NCBI RefSeq assembly: GCF_019969725.1
Contig: NZ_JAHXYW010000005.1
Coordinates: 372,001 to 436,000, forward strand
Length of the DNA: 64,000 nt
Reading direction: 5' to 3'
Source: Neobacillus bataviensis
Lineage (GTDB): Bacteria; Bacillota; Bacilli; Bacillales_B; DSM-18226
Below the pieces are notes generated by a model. The model was not told the origin of the DNA. It saw nothing but the letters and a program-made list of their open reading frames with translations, and did not search any database. Each line of letters starts with the position of its first letter. Within the stretch, counting starts at the first letter, position 1. Made by a program: the position numbers and the translations under genes. Shown here one piece after another: positions 14,922 through 23,857 of the stretch.

Positions 14922-16832
14922 TTATTTTTTCAAATGATAAGGTACGGTGGAAATGACAACATCTTTATGCCTCATTAACCATAAACGAAGCAGTAATGCT
15001 GTTTGATTGTGCAATAAGTTATGCCACCATTTTTTAGGAATAAATTGAGGTATAACAATATGGATTTGAGCTTTATATTGTTCTTTTTCTTCAATAATAT
15101 GAATTAACCTTGTTAGTGGTTCTAATATGGACCGATATTTACTTTTCAATGTAAGTAATCGGCAAGGTGTCCCCCACTCTTCCCACTTGGCTTCCATCCT
15201 TTTCATCGACTCATCGTCAAAGCCTACATATACGGCTAATAAATTCTCCTGGTCTAAACTTTTGGCAAAAGATAATGTATTTCGGATCACTCGATGAATT
15301 CCCGAAACAAGTACGATGGTTATGACTCTGTTCGTTTCAGGATGTTCCGTTTTAAGGTCTATTCTTAATTCGGCTGCAACAGCGTAATAATGTCGCTGCA
15401 CATAAATGGAACCGAGAATAAACACAGGTAAAACAACTAAAACAACCCAAGCCCCGCTTGTAAATTTTGTGACTGCAAAAATGACCGCTACAATACTTGT
15501 GATACTAGCTCCAACAGTATTTATGGCTAATTTAATTTTCCAATGTGATCCCTTAACCCGTTTCCACCTTTTTACTAAGCCAAATTGGGCTACGGTAAAG
15601 GATAAGAAAACCCCAATTGCGTATAAAGGAATTAAAGCGTTCGTATGAGCGTGGAAGGCAAGAATTAGCAGGCTCGCTGTTGCAGCCAAAGCAATAATTC
15701 CATTTGAATATCCCAGCCTGTCTCCCCTATTTGTAAGTCCACGCGGTAAATAACCGTCGGCTGCTACGATGGCAGCTAGTTGCGAAAAACCTGTAAAGGT
15801 AGAATTGGCTGCCAGTAATAATACGATAAATGTAAACCAGATGATAATTTGATAGACAATCCCATGGCCAAAATAATACTGGGTTAATTGCGATAACATG
15901 GTATTATGAGGGTCAGGAGAAATACCTCTAACATACAAATGATACGCAAACCCTAGGAGGGTTACGGAGGTAATCGTCCCTAAGGCAATATACGTTTTGA
16001 TTGCACTTTTTTGTTGCGGTTCCCTGAAAATTGGAACCGCATTTGAAATGGTCTCGATTCCTGTAAGGGCAGAACATGCGGAACTAAATGCCTTTAATAA
16101 TAACAGGAGCGTCAATCCGTCAGGAACAGTTCCAAAATGCGGTGTGGCAGGTTGAACAAACCCATGATTAACCTCATCGATAAAACCAAATCCGATCAAA
16201 ATCAACATACAGCCCATGAATCCCAAGGTTGGCCAGGCAAATATTTTAGCGGATTCTGCCACACCTCGAAGGTTGACAATTAATAAAATAAAAACACAAA
16301 AAATAGCAAGGACTGTTTCATAGGGAGCCACAACAGGATAGGCGGATGAGACTGCCTCCAGTGCAGCGGAAACCGAAACCGCCACGGTTAAGATATAATC
16401 CACCAGTAATGAACTAGATGCCACTAGAGATATCCAGCGTTGCTTAAAGTTATCCTTTGCAATCGCGTAAGCCCCTCCGCCATTTGGATAGGCAAGGATT
16501 CCCATAATATAGGAAACGATCAGGATGGCCAAAAGGATGATGGTCGAAATCGTAATCGGTATGATATACCATTTCGCTTCTGATCCTAAATTAATCAGTT
16601 CGGTAATCCCAGATTCGGGTCCGTAGGAAACAGAAGAATACAGATCCGCTGACAATATAGGAAGCGCAATATACCAAAGCAATTTATTGTGCTGGGCGTT
16701 TAATTCTGCTGTTCGCATCGGCCTGCCAATTAATATTCGTTTTACACTGCTGAAATTAGTGATGGAAAACCAAATTGCGATTAAAGCGATGGCGGCAAAA
16801 ATAATTTCTAAGATCTGTGATGGATGTGTCAC
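14922..16832 (-). CDS. kimA: KimA-type potassium importer (APC family permease)
   Basis: A 636-residue APC-superfamily transporter. About twelve helices span residues 8-475, with SADLYSSVSYG, AYPNGGGAYAIAKDNF, KAFSSACSALTGIETISN and GDRLGYSNGI. A soluble C-terminal domain ends LHNQTALLLRLW and VPYHLKK, closely like B. subtilis KimA (YdaO) as I recall it. KimA is a high-affinity proton-coupled potassium importer inhibited by c-di-AMP. Its mRNA leader is a ydaO-class c-di-AMP riboswitch, which strongly supports the call. The N-terminus is somewhat longer than in B. subtilis. AGAAGGGA precedes the ATG at 16832. Confidence 0.9.
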   Translation of the reverse strand: MTHPSQILEIIFAAIALIAIWFSITNFSSVKRILIGRPMRTAELNAQHNKLLWYIALPILSADLYSSVSYGPESGITELINLGSEAKWYIIPITISTIILLAILIVSYIMGILAYPNGGGAYAIAKDNFKQRWISLVASSSLLVDYILTVAVSVSAALEAVSSAYPVVAPYETVLAIFCVFILLIVNLRGVAESAKIFAWPTLGFMGCMLILIGFGFIDEVNHGFVQPATPHFGTVPDGLTLLLLLKAFSSACSALTGIETISNAVPIFREPQQKSAIKTYIALGTITSVTLLGFAYHLYVRGISPDPHNTMLSQLTQYYFGHGIVYQIIIWFTFIVLLLAANSTFTGFSQLAAIVAADGYLPRGLTNRGDRLGYSNGIIALAATASLLILAFHAHTNALIPLYAIGVFLSFTVAQFGLVKRWKRVKGSHWKIKLAINTVGASITSIVAVIFAVTKFTSGAWVVLVVLPVFILGSIYVQRHYYAVAAELRIDLKTEHPETNRVITIVLVSGIHRVIRNTLSFAKSLDQENLLAVYVGFDDESMKRMEAKWEEWGTPCRLLTLKSKYRSILEPLTRLIHIIEEKEQYKAQIHIVIPQFIPKKWWHNLLHNQTALLLRLWLMRHKDVVISTVPYHLKK

Positions 16833-16937
16833 GGTAAAATCCCTTCTTTTTATGGAATAAATAAAGCGCCGCGGCCCAGCTTAGCAAAAAAAGGCATAAT
16901 AAAAAGACCACATTTTTTCTTAAGAAGCTTTTTCTGC

Positions 16938-16968
16938 AAAACAAAAAAAGCCCCCTGAATTAGGCGGT
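16938..16968 (-). terminator. Expression-platform terminator of the c-di-AMP riboswitch
   Basis: Directly after the aptamer on the minus strand, a GC-rich hairpin (GCCTAATTCAGGGGGC) is followed by seven T residues. It would abort kimA transcription when c-di-AMP is bound. Confidence 0.75.
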
Positions 16969-16969
16969 C

Positions 16970-17106
16970 TTTGACCTCCTTCGCTTTAGCCGACGAAGTT
17001 AGCTGACGGGTAGGATGGCGAAAGAGTTTCTCATCCCTTCTGATTTCAGAATTAACCCCAAATAATTGGTTCCTCCGTTCCTGAGATTCCTCAGGATTAA
17101 GCCGAT
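16970..17106 (-). ncRNA. c-di-AMP riboswitch (ydaO-yuaA class)
   Basis: The minus-strand leader of kimA carries the ydaO consensus blocks in order: CGGCTTAATCCTGAGG, GGAGGAACCAATTATTTG, GGGTTAATTCTGAAATCAG, AGGGATGAGAAACTCTT, CCCGTCAGCTAACTTCGTCG and GCGAAGGAGGTC. These form the pseudo-symmetric two-site c-di-AMP aptamer. Binding is known to turn the downstream gene off, consistent with the terminator at 16938-16968. A promoter lies 22 bases upstream. Confidence 0.95.
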
Positions 17107-17127
17107 TTATTAAATTGATTTGAAGCA

Positions 17128-17156
17128 ATTTTATTCCTTAATGATTTGTATGTAAA
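17128..17156 (-). promoter_or_regulatory. Sigma-A promoter of the kimA riboswitch transcript
   Basis: Minus-strand TTTACA (17151-17156), 17-base spacer, TAAAAT (17128-17133), ending about 22 bases before the first riboswitch block. Confidence 0.75.
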
Positions 17157-17290
17157 TGATTAAATTTACTTAAAAAGGTCCGTAATCAGAGGAAATGATA
17201 TAAAATATAATACTTTCCTTAATTATTCTAAGAAAAGCTCTATTTTTCTCTACACGCTAATCATTTTTTCACTTTTACCGGTTTACCTAT

Positions 17291-17318
17291 AAAAAAAAGA
17301 GCTGCCGGAAGCAGCCCT
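17291..17318 (-). terminator. Terminator after minJ
   Basis: Hairpin GGGCTGC / GCAGCTC with an eight-base T run on the minus strand, just beyond the minJ stop. Confidence 0.85.
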
Positions 17319-17321
17319 TCT

Positions 17322-18515
17322 CTATCCAATTTTCTCATCATACTTACGTTCATCATGTACAAAAAGAATACCAAGCTCGTGGTGATCCCCCTCAAATAAA
17401 GCACGCTGAACGAAGCGAATTTCGCCATTTGTATCCAGTACATCGAGTTTGCAATGGGCACGATTCTTTTGCAGGGCTTCGTAAAACACTTTTTCATCAA
17501 GTACCTGTACTCCGTTGACTTTTGCAATGATTTCTCCGGCCTGAAGTCCCATTTTATCGGCAGGTGATTCCGGTATAATCCCGATAATCATCAGGCCTTG
17601 ATTTTTTTTCGAAAAATAAAATGGCAGCCCTTCATCCTTTAAATAAGCAAGTAATGCTAAAGACTCACGGCCAATGATAGCAAGCGAAGCAACCACAATG
17701 GCTAAAAGCGGACTCCAATAGCCGGCAGTGGAAAGGATCGTAACCAGGCTTCCAAGGAAGATGACTCTCCGGCCATGTAGCTCAACAGCTTCTTTTGGAA
17801 GCATTCCTTTAATTTGTTGGTGAAAGCCAATCGCAAAAGGAACAAGGATAAGCGAAAATTCCTTCGCACCGATATGAAAGACTGGCCACCATTCGAATGG
17901 AAGATGAAGAGCATCACCTGGAATCAGCAAAAACATTGGGAGCATCCAGATTCGCTTCACTTCATGGACACCGATGCTTTGCCCCCGCTTGCTTTTAGAT
18001 AGTTTTGGAGAGGTCCCCATAATGCCATTTTTAACAATCATCATCCCTTCCGCGATTAACAAAAGCCCCAATATAATGACCATGGAAGGATACACCTTAT
18101 TACCAATGGAATGGAAAGCATCCGTAAACGGGGGAATGGACCAGTTATTTTCCGCAAACATAATGATGGCAAAAAAGGCTGAGCCTACCGTATAGGCTGG
18201 TGAAACCCAGCGAACATTTGTTGTAAGAGACCACAAAAACGTAAAACCAGCGATTAGCAAGATTGCAGCAAAAGGAACGGCAATCCCTGCCGCGACTACA
18301 ATAATGGAAAGCACAAGGCCAATTAAAAGGCCAGTTGGAAACAACTGCCGAAGTTCGAAATAAGCATCATATGCCCGAATATGGAAATTTTTCCTTTCAC
18401 GTTTCACCCTCATGACGCCTAAAATCCCTGCAAGGAAAACGAGATAGTATAAAACAGGATTAAGAAATAACTTGCCTGTCCCTTTAAGAAGCTCTACAAG
18501 CCATATTTGCACCAA
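17322..18515 (-). CDS. minJ: Cell-division topological protein MinJ
   Basis: A 397-residue protein, the same length as B. subtilis MinJ (YvjD). About eight membrane helices occupy residues 15-295. A C-terminal PDZ domain follows (GLMIIGIIPESPADKMGLQ, GEIIAKVNGVQVLDEKVF). MinJ bridges DivIVA to MinD and helps place the MinCD inhibitor at poles and septa. It directly precedes the usual neighbour ctpB in reverse transcription order, matching B. subtilis synteny. The start is TTG (or the adjacent GTG) after AGGTGACAGG. The gap to ctpB of about 350 bases contains a 21-bp repeat array, so the two genes are probably separate transcripts. Confidence 0.9.
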   Translation of the reverse strand: MVQIWLVELLKGTGKLFLNPVLYYLVFLAGILGVMRVKRERKNFHIRAYDAYFELRQLFPTGLLIGLVLSIIVVAAGIAVPFAAILLIAGFTFLWSLTTNVRWVSPAYTVGSAFFAIIMFAENNWSIPPFTDAFHSIGNKVYPSMVIILGLLLIAEGMMIVKNGIMGTSPKLSKSKRGQSIGVHEVKRIWMLPMFLLIPGDALHLPFEWWPVFHIGAKEFSLILVPFAIGFHQQIKGMLPKEAVELHGRRVIFLGSLVTILSTAGYWSPLLAIVVASLAIIGRESLALLAYLKDEGLPFYFSKKNQGLMIIGIIPESPADKMGLQAGEIIAKVNGVQVLDEKVFYEALQKNRAHCKLDVLDTNGEIRFVQRALFEGDHHELGILFVHDERKYDEKIG

Positions 18516-18645
18516 TTCCTGTCACCTGCCTCTATTAAATTTCTAGCATTCTAGTAAAAAAATCTCTTAAAGATTATTTTACCAAATAACAACCATAAAA
18601 CATATTGCTAGTTTCTAGAAAAATGAAAAAATGTCTTTCTTACTA

Positions 18646-18815
18646 ATTTCGCCAAGCCTACTTGTGTCTTTGCGAGCATCTGTCCCTAATTGTCGCGGAC
18701 TTTTGCCGGAATTCCGCAGATTTTAAGATTAATTCCACGCACTCGGCTGCTATTTCCGCGGAAATTCTCGATAATTCTGCAAAAAAAGCAGTTTATTCCG
18801 CGAATCCACTTAGAT
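18646..18815. repeat. 21-bp phased repeat array B (eight units)
   Basis: Between ctpB and minJ, units with a core near ATTCCGCGGA begin at 18646, 18667, 18690, 18711, 18732, 18753, 18774 and 18795. All steps are 21 bases except one of 23. The core is conserved while the other half of each unit varies, so this is a phased degenerate repeat, not a recent tandem duplication. The rest of the intergenic space (18516-18645) shows nothing I recognise. Confidence 0.75.
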
Positions 18816-18831
18816 ATTAGTAAAAAATGAC

Positions 18832-18860
18832 AAAAAAACAGAGGCCAAAAGCCCCTGTTT
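18832..18860 (-). terminator. Terminator after ctpB
   Basis: Hairpin CAGGGGC / GGCCTCTG, loop TTTT, followed by seven T residues on the minus strand. Confidence 0.85.
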
Positions 18861-18861
18861 C

Positions 18862-20316
18862 CTATTTTGTAATCAACCTTAACGCCGTCTGAAGCTGGAG
18901 GTCATTTTTCTCCTTTTTCATTTCTTTAATGGCAATTTCCTCCAGTTTAGCAGCAGTTTTACTGTCAATTTTTCCTGTTGGTGTCAGATTATATTGCTGT
19001 TGGAATCCTTTTACTGCAATTTTTGTTTCGGAACTAAAGTATCCGTCTGTCCGGCCTGGAGCAAATCCAAGGGCGTCAAGAATTTCTTGGCCGCTCTTTA
19101 CTTGCTCATTGTTCATGTCCTCCACAAGCGGCTTCTCAACCTGAAGCGGATGGGTTCCAAAAATGGCTGGCTGCTTGATGGCAACATCCGGTTTAATGCC
19201 TTTTTTATGAATCCAATTTCCATCTGGGGTCAGCCATTTAGCTAACGTTAATTTAATATTACTTCCATCCCCCATTGGTACAGCCTGCTGCACCGTTCCT
19301 TTGCCAAAGGTAGTTTCACCGACCAACTGGTAACCAGCGGCCTCCTTAAGGGATCCTGCCAAGATTTCCGAAGCTGATGCACTGCCCTTGTTTACCAAAA
19401 CAATTACTGGATAATCCTTCTTTTGAGAAATAGTAGAGAAATACCGTCTCTTATCACCGTTTCGTTCCTGAATTTGCACATATGGCTTATCCTTCGGTAC
19501 AAATTCTTTTAAGATTTCACCGACGCTCTCCAAAAATCCACCCGGATTTCCCCGGACATCGATAATCAGGCCTTTGATATGATCGTTCTCCAAAGCCTTT
19601 AAATCCTTTTTAAAATCCGCTGCTGTATCTTCTGAAAATGACGTCACTTCAATATAACCGACCTTTTTGCCATCTTGCTTTTTAACAGAAGCGTGGACGG
19701 TTTCAAGGGGAATTTCATCACGTTTCACTTCAATAGTAAGCGGTTCTTTTAATCCATTACGGGCTATCTCCAGCTTTACAGTGGTGCCCTTTTTGCCGCG
19801 AATTTTTAATGTCGCCTTATTTAGGTCAAGTCCTTCCACACTCTTGCCGTCTACCTTTAGAATTTGATCGTTCGGCTTAATGCCTGCTTTTTCAGCTGGG
19901 GAGTCTTTAAAAGGAGAGACGATAACAATTTTGCCATCCACCATGCCGACCTCAGCGCCGATTCCTTCAAAAGATGATTCTAACGATTGGGTGAATTGCT
20001 GGGCTGTCTCCTTATTCATATAAACCGAATAAGGGTCCTTTAAAACGGAAAGCATCCCTTGAATGGCCCCTTCAACCAGCTTGTCATTGTCTACTTTTTC
20101 AACGTATCGATTTGAAATCAACTCATAGGCTTGTTCGACCTTTCCCAGGTCGGCTGTTTCCGCTGCAGAATTTACGGCTTTATTTTTTGGAGATAATGCT
20201 TGCTCAAGGGCGGAGCTTGATTGTTTATTTTCAAAAAACTGCATTCCTGCATATGTGCCCCCCGCTCCCATGAGAAGCGAACCCGTCATTAACAGGGCAA
20301 TCCATTTTCGATTCAT
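18862..20316 (-). CDS. ctpB: S41 carboxy-terminal processing protease CtpB
   Basis: A 484-residue exported serine protease. Signal or anchor helix at 6-26, a helical region, a PDZ domain (about 105-190; EGIGAEVGMVDG, GIKPNDQILKVDGKS), the S41 core with catalytic Ser in NKGSASASEILAG (about 313) and the partner Lys in ETTFGKGTVQQ, and a C-terminal peptidoglycan-binding domain (GYFSSETKIAVKGFQQQYN). In B. subtilis CtpB cleaves SpoIVFA in the intermembrane space during sporulation. The length and neighbours (minJ, ftsEX) match. GAGGAGGATC precedes the ATG. Confidence 0.93.
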   Translation of the reverse strand: MNRKWIALLMTGSLLMGAGGTYAGMQFFENKQSSSALEQALSPKNKAVNSAAETADLGKVEQAYELISNRYVEKVDNDKLVEGAIQGMLSVLKDPYSVYMNKETAQQFTQSLESSFEGIGAEVGMVDGKIVIVSPFKDSPAEKAGIKPNDQILKVDGKSVEGLDLNKATLKIRGKKGTTVKLEIARNGLKEPLTIEVKRDEIPLETVHASVKKQDGKKVGYIEVTSFSEDTAADFKKDLKALENDHIKGLIIDVRGNPGGFLESVGEILKEFVPKDKPYVQIQERNGDKRRYFSTISQKKDYPVIVLVNKGSASASEILAGSLKEAAGYQLVGETTFGKGTVQQAVPMGDGSNIKLTLAKWLTPDGNWIHKKGIKPDVAIKQPAIFGTHPLQVEKPLVEDMNNEQVKSGQEILDALGFAPGRTDGYFSSETKIAVKGFQQQYNLTPTGKIDSKTAAKLEEIAIKEMKKEKNDLQLQTALRLITK

Positions 20317-20465
20317 TGAGATCCTCCTCAGCTAAAATGCCTATTTCCTATCTATTTTTATATAAAGGCATCATTTTCCTGCCCGATTATTAACATATAT
20401 GAAAGATATGGACGAGTTATGAATAGAAATGTGGACGAACCATATGACGGATTAAAAAAGAATAT

Positions 20466-20493
20466 AAAAAAAGAAGAAGCATCAAAGCTTCTC
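20466..20493 (-). terminator. Terminator after the M23 hydrolase gene
   Basis: Hairpin AGAAGC / GCTTCT followed by a T run on the minus strand, just beyond the stop at 20504. Confidence 0.7.
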
Positions 20494-20503
20494 CTATTTA
20501 TTA

Positions 20504-21790
20504 TTATGGCAGTGGAACAATTCCTACTGGATTGATGGCATTATGCTTATCCTGTGTCCACGGACCTTTATGAAGTTCAAAGTGTAAGTGCTGTCCACGA
20601 GAATCACCAGTGTTACCCATGACACCGATTTGCTGGCCTTTCTTCACAACAGCTCCATTACCAACCATCCGAGAGCTCATATGGGCATAGACAGTGGTAT
20701 AAACTTGTCCATTAATGGAGTGCGAAACGAAAATACAGTTTCCATAACTACTAGACAGATAGGATCGAATAACAACGCCGTCTGCCGCAGCCACAATTGG
20801 AACCTGCGTTCGATTGGCAATATCTACACCATAATGGAATTCTGAACCACGTCCGCCGAATCCGGAAGTGAATGTACCGACAGCTGGTTGCGTCCAATAG
20901 CCGCTAGATTTGTCTGGTACGGCTCCAGAACTCGCTCCGCCGCCGCTGTTTGAGCTTGAGCTTGAAGAGTTGTTTTTATTGGCCGCTGCCCGTGCTGCTG
21001 CCCGTGCTTGTTCTTCTTGTGCTAATTGAATGGCCTTTTGAACCGCTGCCTCTTGTGCTGCCAAGATTTCTTCCTGCTCTTTTAAATCCATTACATGTTC
21101 GTGTTCATCTTGTTCCTGCTCGACTAGACTGGCTAATAATTTATCTTTTTCCGCCTTTTGAGCAGCCAGCTGCTTGTTCAATTCTTCTAAGTTTGCCACC
21201 ATGGTTTGCAGGCTGGCAAGGTCTTTTTCCACTTGTGCTTGCTTTGTTTCAAGTTCCTTTTTATCGGCTTCATGCTGCTTTAAAATATCCCGGTCCGCTT
21301 GCATGATGGTGGCGACTGCATTGGCACGGTCAATGAAATCACTAAAGCTTTCGGAGCCCATTAAAACATCGAGATAGTTGACCATTCCGCCATTTTCCTG
21401 ATAGCTGCGCGCACGGTCCTTTAAGAGTACATTTCTCTTTTTAATTCGATCCTTTAAAACCTTTGTTTCTTCTTCAAGTTTAGTAATTTCAACTTTGGTT
21501 TTTTCTATTTTAGCTGTCTCATTATTAATCTTATTGGTTGCGTCTGTGATGGCATAGTCCAGACGCTTCATTTCGTCCTTTACGTCTGCCTGCTGATTTT
21601 GCAGGTTACTGATTTTATCATTTGCCGCATTTATTCCTGATTTCACATCGGAACGCTGCTCTTGGATTTTATTTTGGTCGCCTTTTAATTTAGAGATGGA
21701 TTCTGCGTTTGTCTTTGCCGGAACTCCCGCAAAAATGGTTCCAAACCCCACTGCGGCAACGGTGGCGAGAGTTATAAATGTTTTCCTCAT
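20504..21790 (-). CDS. EnvC/PcsB-like murein hydrolase with coiled coil and M23 peptidase domain
   Basis: A 428-residue secreted protein. Signal peptide at 1-28 (AKTNA end), a long coiled coil at about 30-270 of the PcsB/EnvC type (VNYLDVLMGSESFSDFIDRAN), a Ser/Gly linker, then an M23 lysostaphin-like peptidase (TSGFGGRGSEFHYGVDIAN, and HLHFELHKGP with the zinc HxH). FtsEX is known to activate coiled-coil hydrolases at the membrane (EnvC/AmiA in E. coli, PcsB in streptococci, CwlO in B. subtilis). Here the hydrolase lies directly downstream of ftsX, so it is the likely FtsEX partner. ATG at 21790 is chosen for GGGAGGAG. Confidence 0.88.
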   Translation of the reverse strand: MRKTFITLATVAAVGFGTIFAGVPAKTNAESISKLKGDQNKIQEQRSDVKSGINAANDKISNLQNQQADVKDEMKRLDYAITDATNKINNETAKIEKTKVEITKLEEETKVLKDRIKKRNVLLKDRARSYQENGGMVNYLDVLMGSESFSDFIDRANAVATIMQADRDILKQHEADKKELETKQAQVEKDLASLQTMVANLEELNKQLAAQKAEKDKLLASLVEQEQDEHEHVMDLKEQEEILAAQEAAVQKAIQLAQEEQARAAARAAANKNNSSSSSSNSGGGASSGAVPDKSSGYWTQPAVGTFTSGFGGRGSEFHYGVDIANRTQVPIVAAADGVVIRSYLSSSYGNCIFVSHSINGQVYTTVYAHMSSRMVGNGAVVKKGQQIGVMGNTGDSRGQHLHFELHKGPWTQDKHNAINPVGIVPLP

Positions 21791-21857
21791 CTCGATTTCT
21801 CCTCCCATTTCTCTATGTACAGGTAAATCGTTCTTTATCTGTCTGTTTTTTAACGCG

Positions 21858-21903
21858 AAAAATCAGGAAGGACTAGGTAATGATCCCTCCCTGATGATTT
21901 TTA
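21858..21903 (-). terminator. Terminator after ftsX
   Basis: Long stem with arms ATCAGGGAGGGA / TCCTTCCTGAT on the minus strand, followed by a T run. It separates ftsEX from the M23 gene. Confidence 0.75.
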
Positions 21904-21984
21904 AACCTTGGGTCTTTTAAAATTAGTAGTTGATTTGCGCTCCAATCAACAGTGCTAAAAATCAACGATGGTCTTTTATACAGC

Positions 21985-22878
21985 CTAAACCTTTAAAAAC
22001 TTCCTAACGGACATGACGCTTCCCCATACTCCTATCAATGCCCCCATTAAAATAAGGATGCCGGAAACCTGATAGACGAATGGATCAAATGGCAGAACTT
22101 TGATAAACGTTCCCTGAAGCTTCGGTCCGATATAGTCATAAGCACGATAGTAGGCAATTGCGATCAGGATGATCGGTAATATTGAACCAAGTATTCCAAG
22201 CCACAGTCCTTCAAGGAAGAATGGCCAGCGAATGAAATTATTGGTAGCCCCTACTAATCTCATAATCTTAATTTCTCTACGTCTAGCAATAATCGTAATT
22301 TTAATGGTGTTAGAGATTAAGAATATCGCAGTAAAGAATAAGCCGATAATCAATACAACCCCAACATTTCGGCTTGCCTTGATAAATTTAAATAATTTTT
22401 CAACCTTGCCCTGCCCGTATTTTACTTTTGCCACGAAATTGTCTTTTTCAATTTGTTTAGCAACCTTCATGGTATCTGTCGGCTTTTTCGTTTTTACGAT
22501 AAATACATCGTTTAGCGGATTATCCTGTTCAAATAGCTTAAAGGCCTTTCCTTCTTCACCAAGGCTTTGCACTAAGTCTTTTAATTCTTGTTCCTTTGGC
22601 GAGAATTTGACACTTTTTACTTCAGGTATCTTTTCAATCTCACTTTTTAATGCTTGCTGATCTTGTTTGTTGGCAGCAACATCGATGTGAACGCGGATTT
22701 GCACGTCCTCTTCAATGGTCTCAGCCACTCTATTAAGATTCATCATAATAACGAAAAAGACGCCGACTAAAATTAATGTAACGGTAACGGCACTAACGGA
22801 TGCAAAGGTCATCCAGCCATTTCTGCCAATGCTTTTTAAGCTTTCGCGGGCGTGACGGCCAATTGTTCTAATTTTCAT
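21985..22878 (-). CDS. ftsX: Cell-division ABC transporter permease FtsX
   Basis: A 297-residue protein with four membrane helices. It has an N-terminal cytoplasmic segment (RHARESLKSIGRNGWMTFAS), one helix, an extracytoplasmic domain of about 120 residues, then three helices including IARRREIKIMRLVGATNNFIRWPF, the FtsX/MacB core. With FtsE it senses or drives activation of peptidoglycan hydrolases outside the cell. The ATG at 22878 is chosen because AAAGGTGAT lies upstream; it overlaps the ftsE 3' end by 11 bases. The neighbouring M23 hydrolase is the probable client. Confidence 0.94.
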   Translation of the reverse strand: MKIRTIGRHARESLKSIGRNGWMTFASVSAVTVTLILVGVFFVIMMNLNRVAETIEEDVQIRVHIDVAANKQDQQALKSEIEKIPEVKSVKFSPKEQELKDLVQSLGEEGKAFKLFEQDNPLNDVFIVKTKKPTDTMKVAKQIEKDNFVAKVKYGQGKVEKLFKFIKASRNVGVVLIIGLFFTAIFLISNTIKITIIARRREIKIMRLVGATNNFIRWPFFLEGLWLGILGSILPIILIAIAYYRAYDYIGPKLQGTFIKVLPFDPFVYQVSGILILMGALIGVWGSVMSVRKFLKV

Positions 22879-23554
22879 AACCGTAATCACCTTTCTGCTC
22901 ATCACGTACGATTTTTCCGCCTTCGATAGCGATCACGCGATGCCTTAATGTATTAACGATTTCCCTGTTATGGGTTGCCATCACAACTGTTGTTCCTCTT
23001 TCATTGATTTCTTCAAAAATCTTCATAATTTCCCATGACGTATCCGGATCCAGGTTTCCAGTAGGCTCGTCTGCAATAACCACTTTCGGTGAGTTGACGA
23101 TAGAGCGAGCGATGGAAACACGCTGCTGCTCACCACCGGAAAGCTCGGAAGGCAGCATTTTAATCTTATGTTTTAAGTTCACAAGGTCAAGAACTTCCAT
23201 AACTCGTTTTTTAATATATTTCGGCTGTGCCTCAATTACTTCTAAGGCAAACGCAACATTTTCATAGACTGTTAGAGTAGGAAGCAGCTTGAAGTCTTGG
23301 AAAACAACACCTAGATTCCGTCTGAAAAGCGGCACCTTATTCATTTTTAATTTTGCTAAGTTTACACCATTCATCATGATGGTTCCTGAGGTTGGTACCT
23401 CCTCCCGGTACATCATTTTAATGAAGGTGGATTTCCCGGCACCACTTGGGCCAACGACATAAACAAATTCGCCCTGGTTGATCCGGACATCTATTCCATT
23501 AACGGCCGTTACGCCGTTCGGGTACTTTTTATATACCTCTTGCAGTTCTATCAT
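22868..23554 (-). CDS. ftsE: Cell-division ATP-binding protein FtsE
   Basis: A 228-residue ATPase with Walker A GPSGAGKSTF, Q-loop VVFQDFKLLP, signature LSGGEQQRVSIARS, Walker B VVIADEPTGNLD and H-loop ATHNREI. It pairs with FtsX, encoded with an 11-base overlap. In B. subtilis FtsEX controls cell-wall elongation through CwlO and sporulation initiation. AGGTGATATAAA precedes the ATG at 23554. A candidate extended -10 promoter lies about 110 bases upstream. Confidence 0.95.
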   Translation of the reverse strand: MIELQEVYKKYPNGVTAVNGIDVRINQGEFVYVVGPSGAGKSTFIKMMYREEVPTSGTIMMNGVNLAKLKMNKVPLFRRNLGVVFQDFKLLPTLTVYENVAFALEVIEAQPKYIKKRVMEVLDLVNLKHKIKMLPSELSGGEQQRVSIARSIVNSPKVVIADEPTGNLDPDTSWEIMKIFEEINERGTTVVMATHNREIVNTLRHRVIAIEGGKIVRDEQKGDYGYEN

Positions 23555-23664
23555 TTTATATCACCTAGTTTTAATATTATTTTAGAAAATTCGACAAAAT
23601 TCTTCTTTTATTTTCAAAAACGGCCAAAATCCAAGACAATGTGTGCATAATTGCGCATGATATT

Positions 23665-23673
23665 ATTATAACA
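23665..23673 (-). promoter_or_regulatory. Candidate extended -10 promoter for ftsE
   Basis: Minus strand TGTTATAAT gives a perfect -10 with the TGn extension. No good -35 is seen. Distance to the ftsE start is about 110 bases. Confidence 0.45.
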
Positions 23674-23857
23674 TCATAAATCGCCAAAAAAAGCGGTAAA
23701 AATATTACAGTTTCTTTTCAAAGAATACAAAATCCGCCATGAATATCTAATATTAATGCCTTTTTTTAAAAAAGACCTAGACGGTTTTGTCGATTTTTTT
23801 TGCTTGCATATTTATTCGGTAGGCAAGAAGGACTATTCATTTTATAGGGATTCGGGG

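Noticed and set aside
18646..18815. CRISPR-like array
   Set aside because: Units are only 21 bases in total with no separate spacers of 30-40 bases, the conserved core is 7-10 bases, and no cas genes are present.
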